From an uncultured Verrucomicrobiota bacterium (GTDB lineage: Bacteria; Verrucomicrobiota; Verrucomicrobiia; Limisphaerales; UBA1319): DNA of 49,056 nucleotides. The notes under the pieces are model-generated. The model searched no databases, had not been told where the DNA came from, and saw nothing but the letters and a program-made list of their open reading frames with translations. The DNA is taken from contig CAIMWS010000021.1 of NCBI GenBank assembly GCA_903845125.1, positions 1 through 49,056 of the forward strand, written 5' to 3'. Every line of letters begins with the position of its first letter. Position 1 is the first letter of the stretch. Of the stretch, positions 40,701 to 49,056 are shown piece by piece. Made by a program: the position numbers and the translations under genes.

Positions 40701-42326
40701 TTAATCGGGCTGGATTTTCCGGATCGCATTAATGGGGTGCAGATCGAGGATATTCGTGTGGACACCCTGGATTTTCCGGCTGTCGTAATAAGCGACTCCC
40801 CGGTAAAAATAAAGCGGGATGACCGGCAATTCCTGCTCCACCAGCAATTGTTCAGCCTGGCCGAGCATTACTTTCCTTTGCACACCATTGGTCTGGCGGT
40901 TGGCAGACTCCAGCAATTGATCAAAGCGCTCGTTTTTCCAGCCGGTACGATTATTCCCGCTGTGGCTTAAAAACAGGTCCAGAAAAGTGTTGGGATCGTT
41001 GTAATCCCCCACCCAACTGCTGCGGCAGACTTGATAGTCCAAAGCGGTTTGGGCCGCAAAAAAAATGGCGGTTTCCACCTGCCGTAGTTCCATATCGATC
41101 CCTAGCGCCTCCTTCCACATTTGCTGGAGTTCGACTCCGATCTTTTGGTGGTTGTTGGCCACTCCGCCAGCCGCAGCATTGAACATGTATTTGAAAGCCG
41201 GGAAGCCACGCCCTTCGGGATATCCGGCGTCCCGCAGGAGTTGGCGGCCCAATTCTGGATTATAATGCAAGCCACCGGGCGGGGTATAATCGGGAACTCC
41301 AGGAGGAGTCATCTGGCCGGCCGGCTTTTCACCGGCGCGGGTGATTTTTTCGACCAAACGGCGCTTATCAATAGCCATCGCCAGGGCCCGCCGTATCCGG
41401 GGATCGTCAAAGGGTTTCTGGGTTACATTGAACCGGATGAAATACGTGCCCAAGTAATCGAAAGGATGAAAATCCGGCCGCTTCAAGAGCAGGTCGAGCA
41501 ATTCCACCGGGATTAATTCCTTGTCCCAAACAATATCCGCCCCGCCGGTCATGAAGAGATTCAAAGCCGTGGATGCGGAACCGATGGGCAAAATATCGAC
41601 CAGCTGATTTTGTGTGTTGGCAGCGTCCCAATAGCGGGGGTTTTTTCGCAACCGGATTCGGTCGTTCACGCGCCAACGATCCAACTCGTAAGCCCCGCTG
41701 ACGGGCAAGGGCTGGGCCTTGATCCAAAAATCGCCATGTTGTTCGATGGCCCGGCGGGGAACCACTGCCAGAGCCGGGAGCGTGCACAGATCCAGGAAAA
41801 AGAAGGAAGGCTGCTTCAAGGTCACCTGTAAAATCCGGGAGCCGATGGCTCGAATCCCCAGCCGGTTCGGATCCTTCAGCAGCCCACGATTAAACTCTTC
41901 CGCGTTTTTCAAATAGAAGAGTTGCCCCGCATAATCGCTGGCGGTGGCCGGATCCAGCGTACGGCGCCACGAATATACGACATCCTCTGCCAAAATGGAT
42001 TCCCCGGTGGACCAAACGGCATTCGAACGCAAATAAAAGGTGAATTGGGCCTGGTCGGGGGAGATTTCCCAGCGTTCAGCCAAGCCGGGAATGGGATTTC
42101 CGGTAATTGGATCCGGCCTGGTTAAGCCTTCGAACAAAGCGCTTACCACCCGCAAATCCGGCTGGCTGGTCACCGCCGCGGGATCCAAGGATTCAGGTTC
42201 GGCACCGTTCAGGATCACCAAATCCGCATGCGGTGTGGATTCCCTGCATCCGGCAGATCCCACAGCAAGGATCAAGGCGGCCAGAAAACCGAACGCCAGG
42301 GATTTAGTTTTTTCAGACCTCGACAT
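40701..42326 (-). CDS. oppA: oligopeptide-binding lipoprotein OppA
   Basis: From the ATG at 42326 the product has 541 residues: basic start (MSRSEKTK), hydrophobic helix and lipobox VGSAGC at about residue 27, so it is a lipoprotein. The SBP_bac_5 (family 5) core has LNGAEPESLDPAAVTSQPD, RVVSALFEGLTRPDP, DVVYSWRRTLDP and, near the middle, NVTQKPFDDPRIRRALAMAI, all classic OppA positions. Length fits. A longer frame to 42440 crosses the terminator region and is rejected. It delivers peptides to the OppB permease encoded six bases downstream. Confidence 0.94.
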   Translation of the reverse strand: MSRSEKTKSLAFGFLAALILAVGSAGCRESTPHADLVILNGAEPESLDPAAVTSQPDLRVVSALFEGLTRPDPITGNPIPGLAERWEISPDQAQFTFYLRSNAVWSTGESILAEDVVYSWRRTLDPATASDYAGQLFYLKNAEEFNRGLLKDPNRLGIRAIGSRILQVTLKQPSFFFLDLCTLPALAVVPRRAIEQHGDFWIKAQPLPVSGAYELDRWRVNDRIRLRKNPRYWDAANTQNQLVDILPIGSASTALNLFMTGGADIVWDKELIPVELLDLLLKRPDFHPFDYLGTYFIRFNVTQKPFDDPRIRRALAMAIDKRRLVEKITRAGEKPAGQMTPPGVPDYTPPGGLHYNPELGRQLLRDAGYPEGRGFPAFKYMFNAAAGGVANNHQKIGVELQQMWKEALGIDMELRQVETAIFFAAQTALDYQVCRSSWVGDYNDPNTFLDLFLSHSGNNRTGWKNERFDQLLESANRQTNGVQRKVMLGQAEQLLVEQELPVIPLYFYRGVAYYDSRKIQGVHTNILDLHPINAIRKIQPD

Positions 42327-42426
42327 CGGAAATCGCCCGCCAAGGATGAACCCAAAACGCCGGATGGCAAGCTCCAAGGCAACGCAAGCTGTGATTAACC
42401 CCAAGGCCCTGGTTTCCTGGCCAATT

Positions 42427-42459
42427 AAAAAAAACGCCATCGGTGGCTAACCGATGGCG
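42427..42459 (-). terminator. strong terminator of the pgk-tpiA-secG operon
   Basis: On the minus strand a perfect 10-bp stem, CGCCATCGGT with ACCGATGGCG, and a five-base loop run into eight T residues (42434-42427). It lies 20 bases after the secG stop and separates this operon from oppA. Confidence 0.92.
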
Positions 42460-42478
42460 CGGAACAATATCCAAAAGG

Positions 42479-43057
42479 TTATTTATTGGTGGAGGCGGGC
42501 TTATTGGTTGGCACCACAATATTGGTCACTTTGGGAACCACCGGATTAGTTTGCGTCACCAAGTTGGTGATTTTTGACGCCACTGGAACAGCGGGAGCAT
42601 TGGAACTGACGACATTCAAGTTGGTCAGGCTCAACGCATTGGTATTAACGATGGCGGTCACGGCGTTGCTGGCCGCTTGAACCACGTTGGAACCGGCTTG
42701 GCGGGCGACCTTCTCCAACTGGTTGGAATTCGAAGCCGAAGCAGCGGCGGCGGGAGCCGTGTTGGTGGCCGCAATTTGCCGGATGGCGCCTTTGAGTTTA
42801 CCTGAAGAGGCTTGGGACCGGTTGGCGCCAATGATGGCCAGAATCAGGGACAGCACAAAAAACACCGTCGCCGAGTAACGGGTCATTTTGGTCAAGGCGT
42901 TGCCGGTTCCAGCGCCAAACAAGGCATCGGTGGCAGCACCGCCAAAAGCAGTGCCAGCCCCGGCTTCCTTTTTGGGCAACTGAACGAGAATCAACAGAAT
43001 CAGAAAGATGCTGTTGAGTGTTAAAACCACCGTTAATAAACCAATAAAGTAAGTCAT
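42479..43057 (-). CDS. secG: preprotein translocase subunit SecG with long tail
   Basis: From the ATG at 43057 the product has 192 residues. The first 75 form a standard SecG: helix 1 (MTYFIGLLTVVLTLNSIFLI), the cytoplasmic loop LVQLPKKEAGAGTAFGG and helix 2 (YSATVFFVLSLILAIIG). SecG assists SecYE in protein export. The remaining about 115 residues are low-complexity, rich in Asn, Val, Ala and Thr, and much longer than the usual short tail. The gene begins one base after the tpiA stop, in the common pgk-tpiA-secG order. Confidence 0.92.
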   Translation of the reverse strand: MTYFIGLLTVVLTLNSIFLILLILVQLPKKEAGAGTAFGGAATDALFGAGTGNALTKMTRYSATVFFVLSLILAIIGANRSQASSGKLKGAIRQIAATNTAPAAAASASNSNQLEKVARQAGSNVVQAASNAVTAIVNTNALSLTNLNVVSSNAPAVPVASKITNLVTQTNPVVPKVTNIVVPTNKPASTNK

Positions 43058-43058
43058 A

Positions 43059-43823
43059 CTAAATGCTATTCTTGATAATATCCGTGAAGCTCCGGACTTC
43101 GAGGGACGCACCTCCAACCAAGGCGCCATCAACATCCGGCTGGCTCATCAATTCACGGGCGTTGGCGGGTTTGACGCTGCCACCGTATTGAATGCGCACC
43201 CGCTTGGCCACTGCATCGTCAAACAGGGAAACCAGCACTTTGCGGATGAAAGCGTGAGCATCCTGAGCCTGCTGAGTGGTGGCTGTTTTGCCGGTGCCGA
43301 TGGCCCAAACTGGCTCATAGGCAACCACGGTCTCCGCCATTTGTTCCTTGCTCAAGCCCGCGAGGCTTCCCCGCAATTGTTGCTCCAGAATTTGCTCGGT
43401 CACCCCTTTTTCGCGTTCTTCCAAAGTTTCACCAATGCAAACAATCGGTTTGAGTGAGGCAGCATGTGCTGCCAACGCCTTCTTGGCGATCAATTCGCTG
43501 GATTCCTTTTGGAATTGGCGGCGCTCTGAGTGCCCCAAGATGACGTACCGTACCGAAAATTCCTTCAGCATCGCGGCGGCGATCTCCCCCGTGTAGGCCC
43601 CGGGTGCTTGTTCGCTCATGTTCTGAGCCCCCAAGCGGAGGTTTGAATCCATGATTATTTTGGAGACTTCGCTCAAAGCGGTGTAAGGCGGACACACCAC
43701 AATGTCCACTTCCTTGACCCCGGCCAGTTCGCGACGCAGTCCTTGAACAAGATCCAGCCCTTCAGCCACTGTCTTGTTCATCTTCCAGTTGCCAGCTATT
43801 AACAGTTTTCGATCCTTATGCAT
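43059..43823 (-). CDS. tpiA: triosephosphate isomerase
   Basis: This 254-residue TIM-barrel enzyme interconverts dihydroxyacetone phosphate and glyceraldehyde 3-phosphate. Catalytic residues are K14 in AGNWKMN, H98 in LGHSERR and E170 in AYEPVWAIGTGK; the phosphate-binding YGGSVKP is near residue 213. I start at the ATG 43823 (MHKDRKLL) with GGGA nine bases upstream; an in-frame TTG 12 bases earlier is possible. It is 37 bases after pgk and one base before secG. Confidence 0.97.
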   Translation of the reverse strand: MHKDRKLLIAGNWKMNKTVAEGLDLVQGLRRELAGVKEVDIVVCPPYTALSEVSKIIMDSNLRLGAQNMSEQAPGAYTGEIAAAMLKEFSVRYVILGHSERRQFQKESSELIAKKALAAHAASLKPIVCIGETLEEREKGVTEQILEQQLRGSLAGLSKEQMAETVVAYEPVWAIGTGKTATTQQAQDAHAFIRKVLVSLFDDAVAKRVRIQYGGSVKPANARELMSQPDVDGALVGGASLEVRSFTDIIKNSI

Positions 43824-43860
43824 GATGATTCCCAAATAAAGAATTTAGCCTACAAGTTAT

Positions 43861-45114
43861 TTATTTATTCGTCAATGCCGCAACGCCAGGCAAAACCACG
43901 CCTTCCAGGAATTCCAGGCTGGCACCGCCGCCGGTACTCATGAAAGTGACCTTGTCACCCAGTTTGGCTTTGTTGAGGGCTTTGACACTATCCCCCCCAC
44001 CAATGATACTGATGGCACCTTTTTGAGTGGCTTCCACTACCGCCCGAGCCACGCCGTAGGTTCCCTCCGCAAATCGGGCATCTTCAAAAATGCCCATGGG
44101 GCCATTCCAGAGCACCGTTTTGGCATTTTTTACCACTTCGGCGTAAGCCTTGATCGTGGCGGGACCGATGTCCAGTCCAGCGGCATTTTCGGGACAATCC
44201 AAGGACGAATTAACCGTCGGGTTTTGCCATTCGATAATAGGCTTGCCCTTCTTATCCAGCTTTTCGGTTTTCACTGGATTAGCCACCACATCATCAGTAG
44301 GCAGCAAAAACTTCACGCCGCGTTGTTTGGCTTTCTGCAAGGCCGCTAGTGCTATCGACGTTTTGTCCGCTTCCACGAGCGATTTCCCGACTTTGTTCCC
44401 ATTGGCGAGACGGAACGTGTAAGCCATGGCCCCACCAATCAGCAAGGCGTCCGCCTTTTCCAGCAAGCGATCGATCACCTTGATCTTGTCGGATACCTTG
44501 GCGCCGCCCAGGATCACCACAAACGGGCGGGCGGGCGATTCCAATTCCTCGCCCAAAAACTTCAACTCCCGCTCCATCAAGAAACCAGCCGCACATTGGC
44601 CACCACGGTCTGCCACCACCCGTGCCACTCCCTCGGTGGAGGCATGTGCGCGATGGGCAGACCCAAAAGCGTCATTCACATAAACCTCGGCCACTTTGGA
44701 CAATTGCTGGGCAAAGCCCGGATCGTTGGCTTCTTCCTGGTCGTAATAGCGAACGTTTTCCAGCACGAGGACATCCCCGGCCTTCATGATCTCGACGGTT
44801 TTTTCAACCTTTTCCCCGATGCAATCGTCAACGAAAGCCACCGGCTTGCCAATCATGTCAGCCAATTTGGCCGCTACTGGCTTCAAGGACATGGATGGTT
44901 CCCGCTTCCCTTTGGGGCGTCCCAAATGGCTGGCCAAAATGACTTTCGCCCCTTTTGCCATTAAAAAATCCAAGGTGGGCAAGGTTTCCTTGATGCGCGT
45001 CACGTCGGTCACGACCATCTGACCGTCTTTTTCCTCCATGGGGACATTGAAGTCCACGCGCACCAATACTCGTTTGCCCCCCAACTCAACATCTTTGATC
45101 GTCAATTTCGCCAT
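43861..45114 (-). CDS. pgk: phosphoglycerate kinase
   Basis: This 417-residue glycolytic kinase converts 1,3-bisphosphoglycerate and ADP to 3-phosphoglycerate and ATP. The N-terminal [12 protein letters not shown] and [10 protein letters not shown] are diagnostic substrate-binding segments, and the C-terminal nucleotide-binding [13 protein letters not shown] and [15 protein letters not shown] complete the fold. It is the first gene of a pgk-tpiA-secG operon; gap is not present upstream in the window. Confidence 0.98.
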   Translation of the reverse strand: MAKLTIKDVELGGKRVLVRVDFNVPMEEKDGQMVVTDVTRIKETLPTLDFLMAKGAKVILASHLGRPKGKREPSMSLKPVAAKLADMIGKPVAFVDDCIGEKVEKTVEIMKAGDVLVLENVRYYDQEEANDPGFAQQLSKVAEVYVNDAFGSAHRAHASTEGVARVVADRGGQCAAGFLMERELKFLGEELESPARPFVVILGGAKVSDKIKVIDRLLEKADALLIGGAMAYTFRLANGNKVGKSLVEADKTSIALAALQKAKQRGVKFLLPTDDVVANPVKTEKLDKKGKPIIEWQNPTVNSSLDCPENAAGLDIGPATIKAYAEVVKNAKTVLWNGPMGIFEDARFAEGTYGVARAVVEATQKGAISIIGGGDSVKALNKAKLGDKVTFMSTGGGASLEFLEGVVLPGVAALTNK

Positions 45115-45146
45115 AACAAACCTATTTCCTATCTATAAAGACCCTC

Positions 45147-45174
45147 AGCCTATCCGATTCAGACCTTTAGTCAA
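45147..45174 (-). promoter_or_regulatory. sigma-70-type promoter for pgk
   Basis: TTGACT (45174-45169), 16 bases, then TAGGCT (45152-45147) on the minus strand; the -10 is weak. The start codon is at 45114. A nearby TATAGA at 45137-45132 could serve as an alternative -10. Confidence 0.4.
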
Positions 45175-45237
45175 AAGCTATTTCAAACTACGCCGGGGCT
45201 TTTAGGGGCGGGAGGGAGGAAACGGTTCAGGTTCGTG

Positions 45238-45266
45238 TTGATTCCTTCGTCCGCCTCTGATTTACT
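45238..45266 (+). promoter_or_regulatory. sigma-70-type promoter for the DUF5107-TPR gene
   Basis: TTGATT (45238-45243), a 17-base spacer and TTTACT (45261-45266) lie 18 bases before the ATG at 45285. Both boxes match in four of six positions or better. Confidence 0.4.
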
Positions 45267-45284
45267 CGGCAATCAAATACCTGA

Positions 45285-48200
45285 ATGAAAACCAAATCCA
45301 TGTCTCTTTGGGCCCGGGCGAATGCGTTGGCCTTTTCAAAGGCAAGCCGCAGGAGTCCGCTGAAAAACGACTTTTTCACACCTTCCCTGAGGCGGTTTCC
45401 CAACACCTGGGCCGGATGGCTTTTCTTATGGGTCCTGGCTTGGTTGGGAGCGGCCAGTGCAACTGCCGAAGTGACCGCCCGCCGGAATACCATCCAACTG
45501 CCCACCTATCCCTGGCTGCCAGCCGTACCGCACCCTTTTTTTAAAGCCACTGACAACCGGAATATTTACCCCTACCCGATGATGGACAACCTCCGCCGCA
45601 CCCGGGAAGCGCGTACCTACCAAACGGTGGTTTTGGAAAACGAGTTTCTGCGGGTCACCTTTTTACCGGAGATTGGCGGAAAGGTTTATGAGGTCTTCAA
45701 TAAGACTACTGGCAAGCAGATGTTCTATGTGAACCATGTCGTGAAGCCAGGCTTGATCGGCCAATGCGGGGCCTGGATTTCGGGCGGCATCGAATTCAAT
45801 ACCGGACCCGCCGGCCATACCGTCAGCGCCATGCAACCGGTGGATGTGGAAATCCTTCCGCAGGCGCCGGACGGCTCGCGGACCGTGGCGGTGGGGGAAA
45901 CCGAGCGCATCAACCGCACTCAATGGACGGTGTGCATCACCTTGCGACCGGGACGTTCTTACTTGGAGGAAAAGATCCGCATTTACAATCCCTCGGAAAC
46001 CATCGCTCCTTATTATTTTTGGAACTGTACCGCGGTTCCCAACACGCACGGTTTTCGGTTTGTTTATCCGATGACCTTGGGAACCGACCATGGCGGCAAG
46101 GAGTTTTACACCTGGCCAGTCGCCAATGGCAAAGATTTGAGTTTGGGGCGCAACTACCAGGACGCGTCCTCGATTTTCGCTTACCAGTGTGATCAGGACT
46201 TTTTTGGTGCTTATGATGAAGAGGCCAACACAGGGATCATCGCTTATGCCAACCATCATCAAGTGCCAGGCAAGAAAGCCTGGACTTGGGGCACTGGCAG
46301 CTACGGCCAGATGTACCAAATGGACCTGACCGACGACGATGGTCCCTACAACGAGGTGCAAACCGGGCCGCTTCCCACCCAGGCTGACGTGGGGCGGCTG
46401 GATCCGGCGGAATATGTCGCCTGGGAGGAATGGTGGTATCCAGTGCATGGATTAGGCGGGTTTACCTTTGCCAACCGCGAGGTGGCCCTGAATACCCAAG
46501 CCAAGGGAAATACCTTGTTGATCCACGCCATGGGCAGCGGAGATTGGTCTCCCGCAACCTTCACTATCCGCAAAAACGGCCGGATTTTGGATTCCTCCCA
46601 ACGCGCCATATCCCCTCGTAACCCGGCCAGCGTCAGCCTTTTCACAGGCCAGGAAAAAGAGCCTTTCCAACTGGAAGTCACCGCCGGGGAATTCGTGCTG
46701 GCTCGGTGCCAAGTGCCGTTGGATTTGCCCGTGAGGAAACCGCCGGGAAATAAACCGGAACCCAAAACCAGCGCGGAACATGCCCAAAAAGGTTGGGCGC
46801 AGTTTCTCTTCGCCAATGAAAAAGAGTCCGAAAAAAGCTTTCGTCAGGCATTGGCACTCGACGCCAACCAGGTACCGGCCCATACCGGCCTGGCCTTTTT
46901 AATGATGGATCGGGCCCCTCAAGACGCCGGTTATGAGGCGGAAAAAGCTCTAAAAACTAATCCTGAATCGGGATTGGCCCATTTCGCCCAAGCGGTTGCC
47001 TACAGCAAGCAGGGCCAGGAATCTTTGGCTTTGGAGGCGGCCTGGAAGGCGGCGCTCGATCCCGCAACGGCCATTCCGGGACGCGCCCTGGCAGGAAAAC
47101 TGCTTCTGCGCCGGGATGATTTTGAGGGGGTGGTGCAAGCACTATCGCCGGTTGGTCCATGGAACTCGGACCCTGCCTGCCGCCACCGGCTGGCCTGCGC
47201 CTTGTTCAGGCTGGGCCGCCCCCAGGAAGCACTGCCTTTAATCCAGGCCAGCCTGCGGGATAATCCACTGGATACCCTGGCCCGCAGCCTATTATGGCTT
47301 CAAGGGATGGAATTCCCGGAATGGACCCTGGCCCCGTTGGTAAAAGGCAAGGCGCTCGCCATCTTGGAATTGGCTGTGGAATATTCAGGCTTGGGCCAGT
47401 TTGAATTGGCTTACTTGGTAATGGACGCCTTTTACCTCAAAGCCGTCCATCAAAAAGATATGGATCCCATGGCGGTTTATTGGGCGGCGTACCTCGCGGA
47501 AAAAACCGGCCGGCCAGAACCCATGCGCACCTTGCTGGATCTATCTACTACGATTAATGCTGAAGGCGTGTTTCCCCATCATGGGGAAAGCGTCCCCGTT
47601 CTTCAGTGGGCTTTGAGCAAAAATCCCCAGGATGGCCAGGCGGCGTTGCTGCTCGGCCACCTGCTGTTTTCGCTGGGCAAAACCTCTGAAGGAAGGCAAC
47701 TCTGGCAAAAGGCAGCGGAAAGAAAGACTGCACCAGCCGTTGCCTATCGGGCTTTAGGCGCAGCCGCGCAACAGGTGGACGGTGATTTAAAAGCGGCAGT
47801 TCAATTATTTGATCTCGGCAACCAAGCCGATCCGAAAGATCCCATTCTGGCCATGGACCTGGCCAAAGCTTTGGCCGCGCTGGCTGATCAAGCCCGCGAC
47901 CCAGCAGAAAAAACCAACTTGATCGGCCGGGTGGCCAAAGTTCTTTCAGGAGCTTTTGCTGCCGGGCAAAGCCGCTCCGACTTCGCGGTCTTGCTCGCCC
48001 GCACCTATAACCGCATGAACCAATACGAAAAAACGGCCAAATTGCTGGATTCCGTCCGCCTCATTATCTGGGAGGGAGCCCAGGAAGTGCATCAAATTTT
48101 TGAGGAGGCGCACCTGGCGCTGGGCAAGGACCATCTGAAGGCCGGGCGTGCTTCGGAAGCCTTGGCTGAATTCGATCGGGCACTGGAATACCCGCAAAAC

Positions 48201-48392
48201 CTGGCCACCGGCCGTCTCCAAAACACCTGCGATTCACACATCCACTACCTGCGCGGCCAGGCACTGGCCGCCATGCGCAAGCCGGAACTCGCCAGGAAAG
48301 CCTGGCAAATGGCGGTGGACCAGCCCCAAGCAACCGATTCCGCCAAGGAAGAGGCTCGCCAAAAGGCGCGGGAGGCTCTCAACAAAAACTGA
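45285..48392 (+). CDS. DUF5107 protein with C-terminal tetratricopeptide repeats
   Basis: The 1035-residue protein has an N-terminal membrane/signal segment (AGWLFLWVLAWLGAASATA, about residues 43-61). Residues about 85-395 form a DUF5107 domain: YQTVVLENEFLRVTFLPEIG, GKVYEVFNKTTGKQMFY and GAWISGGIEFNTGPAGH, resembling galactose-mutarotase-like beta-sandwiches. Residues about 490-1030 contain repeated helical pairs, such as ALALDANQVPAHTGLAFLMM and HLKAGRASEALAEFDRALEY, characteristic of TPRs. It is likely periplasmic and handles a carbohydrate or glycoconjugate, with the TPR part for protein contacts; this is inference. A shorter start at Met6 is possible. Confidence 0.8.
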   Translation: MKTKSMSLWARANALAFSKASRRSPLKNDFFTPSLRRFPNTWAGWLFLWVLAWLGAASATAEVTARRNTIQLPTYPWLPAVPHPFFKATDNRNIYPYPMMDNLRRTREARTYQTVVLENEFLRVTFLPEIGGKVYEVFNKTTGKQMFYVNHVVKPGLIGQCGAWISGGIEFNTGPAGHTVSAMQPVDVEILPQAPDGSRTVAVGETERINRTQWTVCITLRPGRSYLEEKIRIYNPSETIAPYYFWNCTAVPNTHGFRFVYPMTLGTDHGGKEFYTWPVANGKDLSLGRNYQDASSIFAYQCDQDFFGAYDEEANTGIIAYANHHQVPGKKAWTWGTGSYGQMYQMDLTDDDGPYNEVQTGPLPTQADVGRLDPAEYVAWEEWWYPVHGLGGFTFANREVALNTQAKGNTLLIHAMGSGDWSPATFTIRKNGRILDSSQRAISPRNPASVSLFTGQEKEPFQLEVTAGEFVLARCQVPLDLPVRKPPGNKPEPKTSAEHAQKGWAQFLFANEKESEKSFRQALALDANQVPAHTGLAFLMMDRAPQDAGYEAEKALKTNPESGLAHFAQAVAYSKQGQESLALEAAWKAALDPATAIPGRALAGKLLLRRDDFEGVVQALSPVGPWNSDPACRHRLACALFRLGRPQEALPLIQASLRDNPLDTLARSLLWLQGMEFPEWTLAPLVKGKALAILELAVEYSGLGQFELAYLVMDAFYLKAVHQKDMDPMAVYWAAYLAEKTGRPEPMRTLLDLSTTINAEGVFPHHGESVPVLQWALSKNPQDGQAALLLGHLLFSLGKTSEGRQLWQKAAERKTAPAVAYRALGAAAQQVDGDLKAAVQLFDLGNQADPKDPILAMDLAKALAALADQARDPAEKTNLIGRVAKVLSGAFAAGQSRSDFAVLLARTYNRMNQYEKTAKLLDSVRLIIWEGAQEVHQIFEEAHLALGKDHLKAGRASEALAEFDRALEYPQNLATGRLQNTCDSHIHYLRGQALAAMRKPELARKAWQMAVDQPQATDSAKEEARQKAREALNKN

Positions 48393-48433
48393 AAAAGCAG
48401 TGTGAAAACCGAGTCCCTGGGTGCTTTGAAAGA

Positions 48434-49056
48434 TCAGGCACCCCGGGAAACCCGGTTAAAACTGGGCAACCGTGGCGGCATCAGCAATGGTGGGGTATCC
48501 GGAGTAAATTCACCTTTATCCTCGGTTTCTTCAGTTCGAACACTTAGAACCCCATGATTGATGGTGACGCTTAATCCCACGACACTGGTGAAGACCATGA
48601 GATCCAAGTCAAACTGGCCGTAAAAGAAAACATAATAAAGCAACCGGGCCACAAAATAGGAGAGGAGGAAGCAGTTGATGGTCTGCAATTTCGCGGATGA
48701 ATTGCGGTAATTGGCATACAAAATACGGATCGCCGCTATGCAAAACCAAGTGAAACCAATAATCCCCCAAATGCCGAAGGGGATGATGATGGTTAGAATG
48801 CCATTATGGTAATTACCCGTCACCAACGTGGATTCATACGCTCCGTAGAATCCCCGCTTGGTGGCTTCCTCGGTCAGATAGTAATCCGTGGAATTAAAGG
48901 AAAAACCTTTGCCTAACAACAAGTAGGTGGGTACATCCTTGACCACGGTTTTCCACATTTGCAGGCGCCAATCCAAAGTTCCGGCAGCATCGTGGCGGGC
49001 CATGGGATCAATATCCAATGGCAGGAAACTGAGGCTGCGCTGCATGGAGAGAGGCA
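48434..49056 (-). CDS. O-antigen ligase-like membrane protein, 5' end beyond window
   Basis: The last 207 codons or so of a minus-strand gene are visible; the frame stays open to the right edge, so the N terminus is missing. The part seen has RLQMWKTVVKDVPTYLLLGKGF, then YHNGILTIIIPFGIWGIIG and further hydrophobic helices, which resemble the C-terminal half of O-antigen ligase/WaaL-type (Wzy_C) membrane proteins. These proteins move polymerised glycans to lipid A or another acceptor. The cytoplasmic tail after LSVTINHGV is charged. Assignment is from the pattern only. Confidence 0.7.
   Translation of the reverse strand, partial: PLSMQRSLSFLPLDIDPMARHDAAGTLDWRLQMWKTVVKDVPTYLLLGKGFSFNSTDYYLTEEATKRGFYGAYESTLVTGNYHNGILTIIIPFGIWGIIGFTWFCIAAIRILYANYRNSSAKLQTINCFLLSYFVARLLYYVFFYGQFDLDLMVFTSVVGLSVTINHGVLSVRTEETEDKGEFTPDTPPLLMPPRLPSFNRVSRGA

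Noticed and set aside
48404..48454. Imperfect hairpin between the DUF5107-TPR gene and the O-antigen ligase-like gene
   Set aside because: CCCTGGGTGC pairs with GCACCCCGGG with one mismatch, but there is no adjacent T tract in either direction.

Overview
The window reads as a chromosomal segment of a free-living Gram-negative bacterium, most likely a member of the Verrucomicrobiota (Limisphaerales/Pedosphaera-like). This is inference from gene content: two GH127 arabinofuranosidase-type enzymes, a DUF5107-TPR protein, a prepilin-type protein with an H-X9-DG-like body, a twin-arginine DegT-type aminotransferase and a pgk-tpiA-secG operon, together with lipoproteins and an O-antigen ligase-like protein that imply an outer membrane. 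No rRNA, tRNA, transposon, prophage or CRISPR array was seen.

Layout. 0-5 kb: zinc-ribbon membrane protein with HExxH, Tat-type DegT aminotransferase, small DUF2892 protein, and rpoN (sigma-54). 4.7-5.48 kb: a long non-coding gap with a candidate sigma-54-driven small RNA ending in a strong terminator. 5.5-13 kb: secreted hydrolase-like protein, free methionine-(R)-sulfoxide reductase, a VTC polyphosphate polymerase/DUF4956 pair, a cyclase-family hydrolase, a Tat metallophosphoesterase, an M55 peptidase and a GNAT-like protein. 13-21 kb: PDZ protein with a degenerate protease-like region, a conserved hypothetical, a GH127 enzyme, endonuclease III and a lysine 2,3-aminomutase-family radical SAM enzyme, and a lipoprotein. 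21-23.5 kb: ppx/gppA overlapping an MFS transporter gene. 23.5-27.1 kb: regulatory region and a [NiFe] hydrogenase operon (Tat small subunit, large subunit, maturation protease). 27-36 kb: anchored hypothetical, der, a three-gene minus-strand cluster (GH127, SAM hydroxide adenosyltransferase, prepilin-like protein) and a divergent GH99-like protein. 36-42 kb: an ABC-2 exporter behind oppA-oppB, with a possible oppC remnant between them. 42-45 kb: pgk-tpiA-secG. 45-49 kb: DUF5107-TPR protein and a truncated O-antigen ligase-like gene.

How parts connect. RpoN is encoded here, and two intergenic sites in the window match the -24/-12 consensus well, with exactly ten bases between the GG and GC pairs. 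One lies about 100 bases upstream of the hydrogenase small subunit. The other lies just before a ~110-nt stretch with three hairpins, the last a textbook terminator, next to rpoN. A further pair of near-identical 19-bp palindromes, 74 bp apart, sits between the MFS/ppx genes and the hydrogenase. The hydrogenase small subunit carries a cysteine where most uptake enzymes have the proline that helps keep the medial cluster as [3Fe-4S], so a medial [4Fe-4S] cluster is predicted. Polyphosphate synthesis (VTC/DUF4956) and degradation (Ppx/GppA) are both encoded. Family assignments rest on motifs read by eye; no database search was possible.
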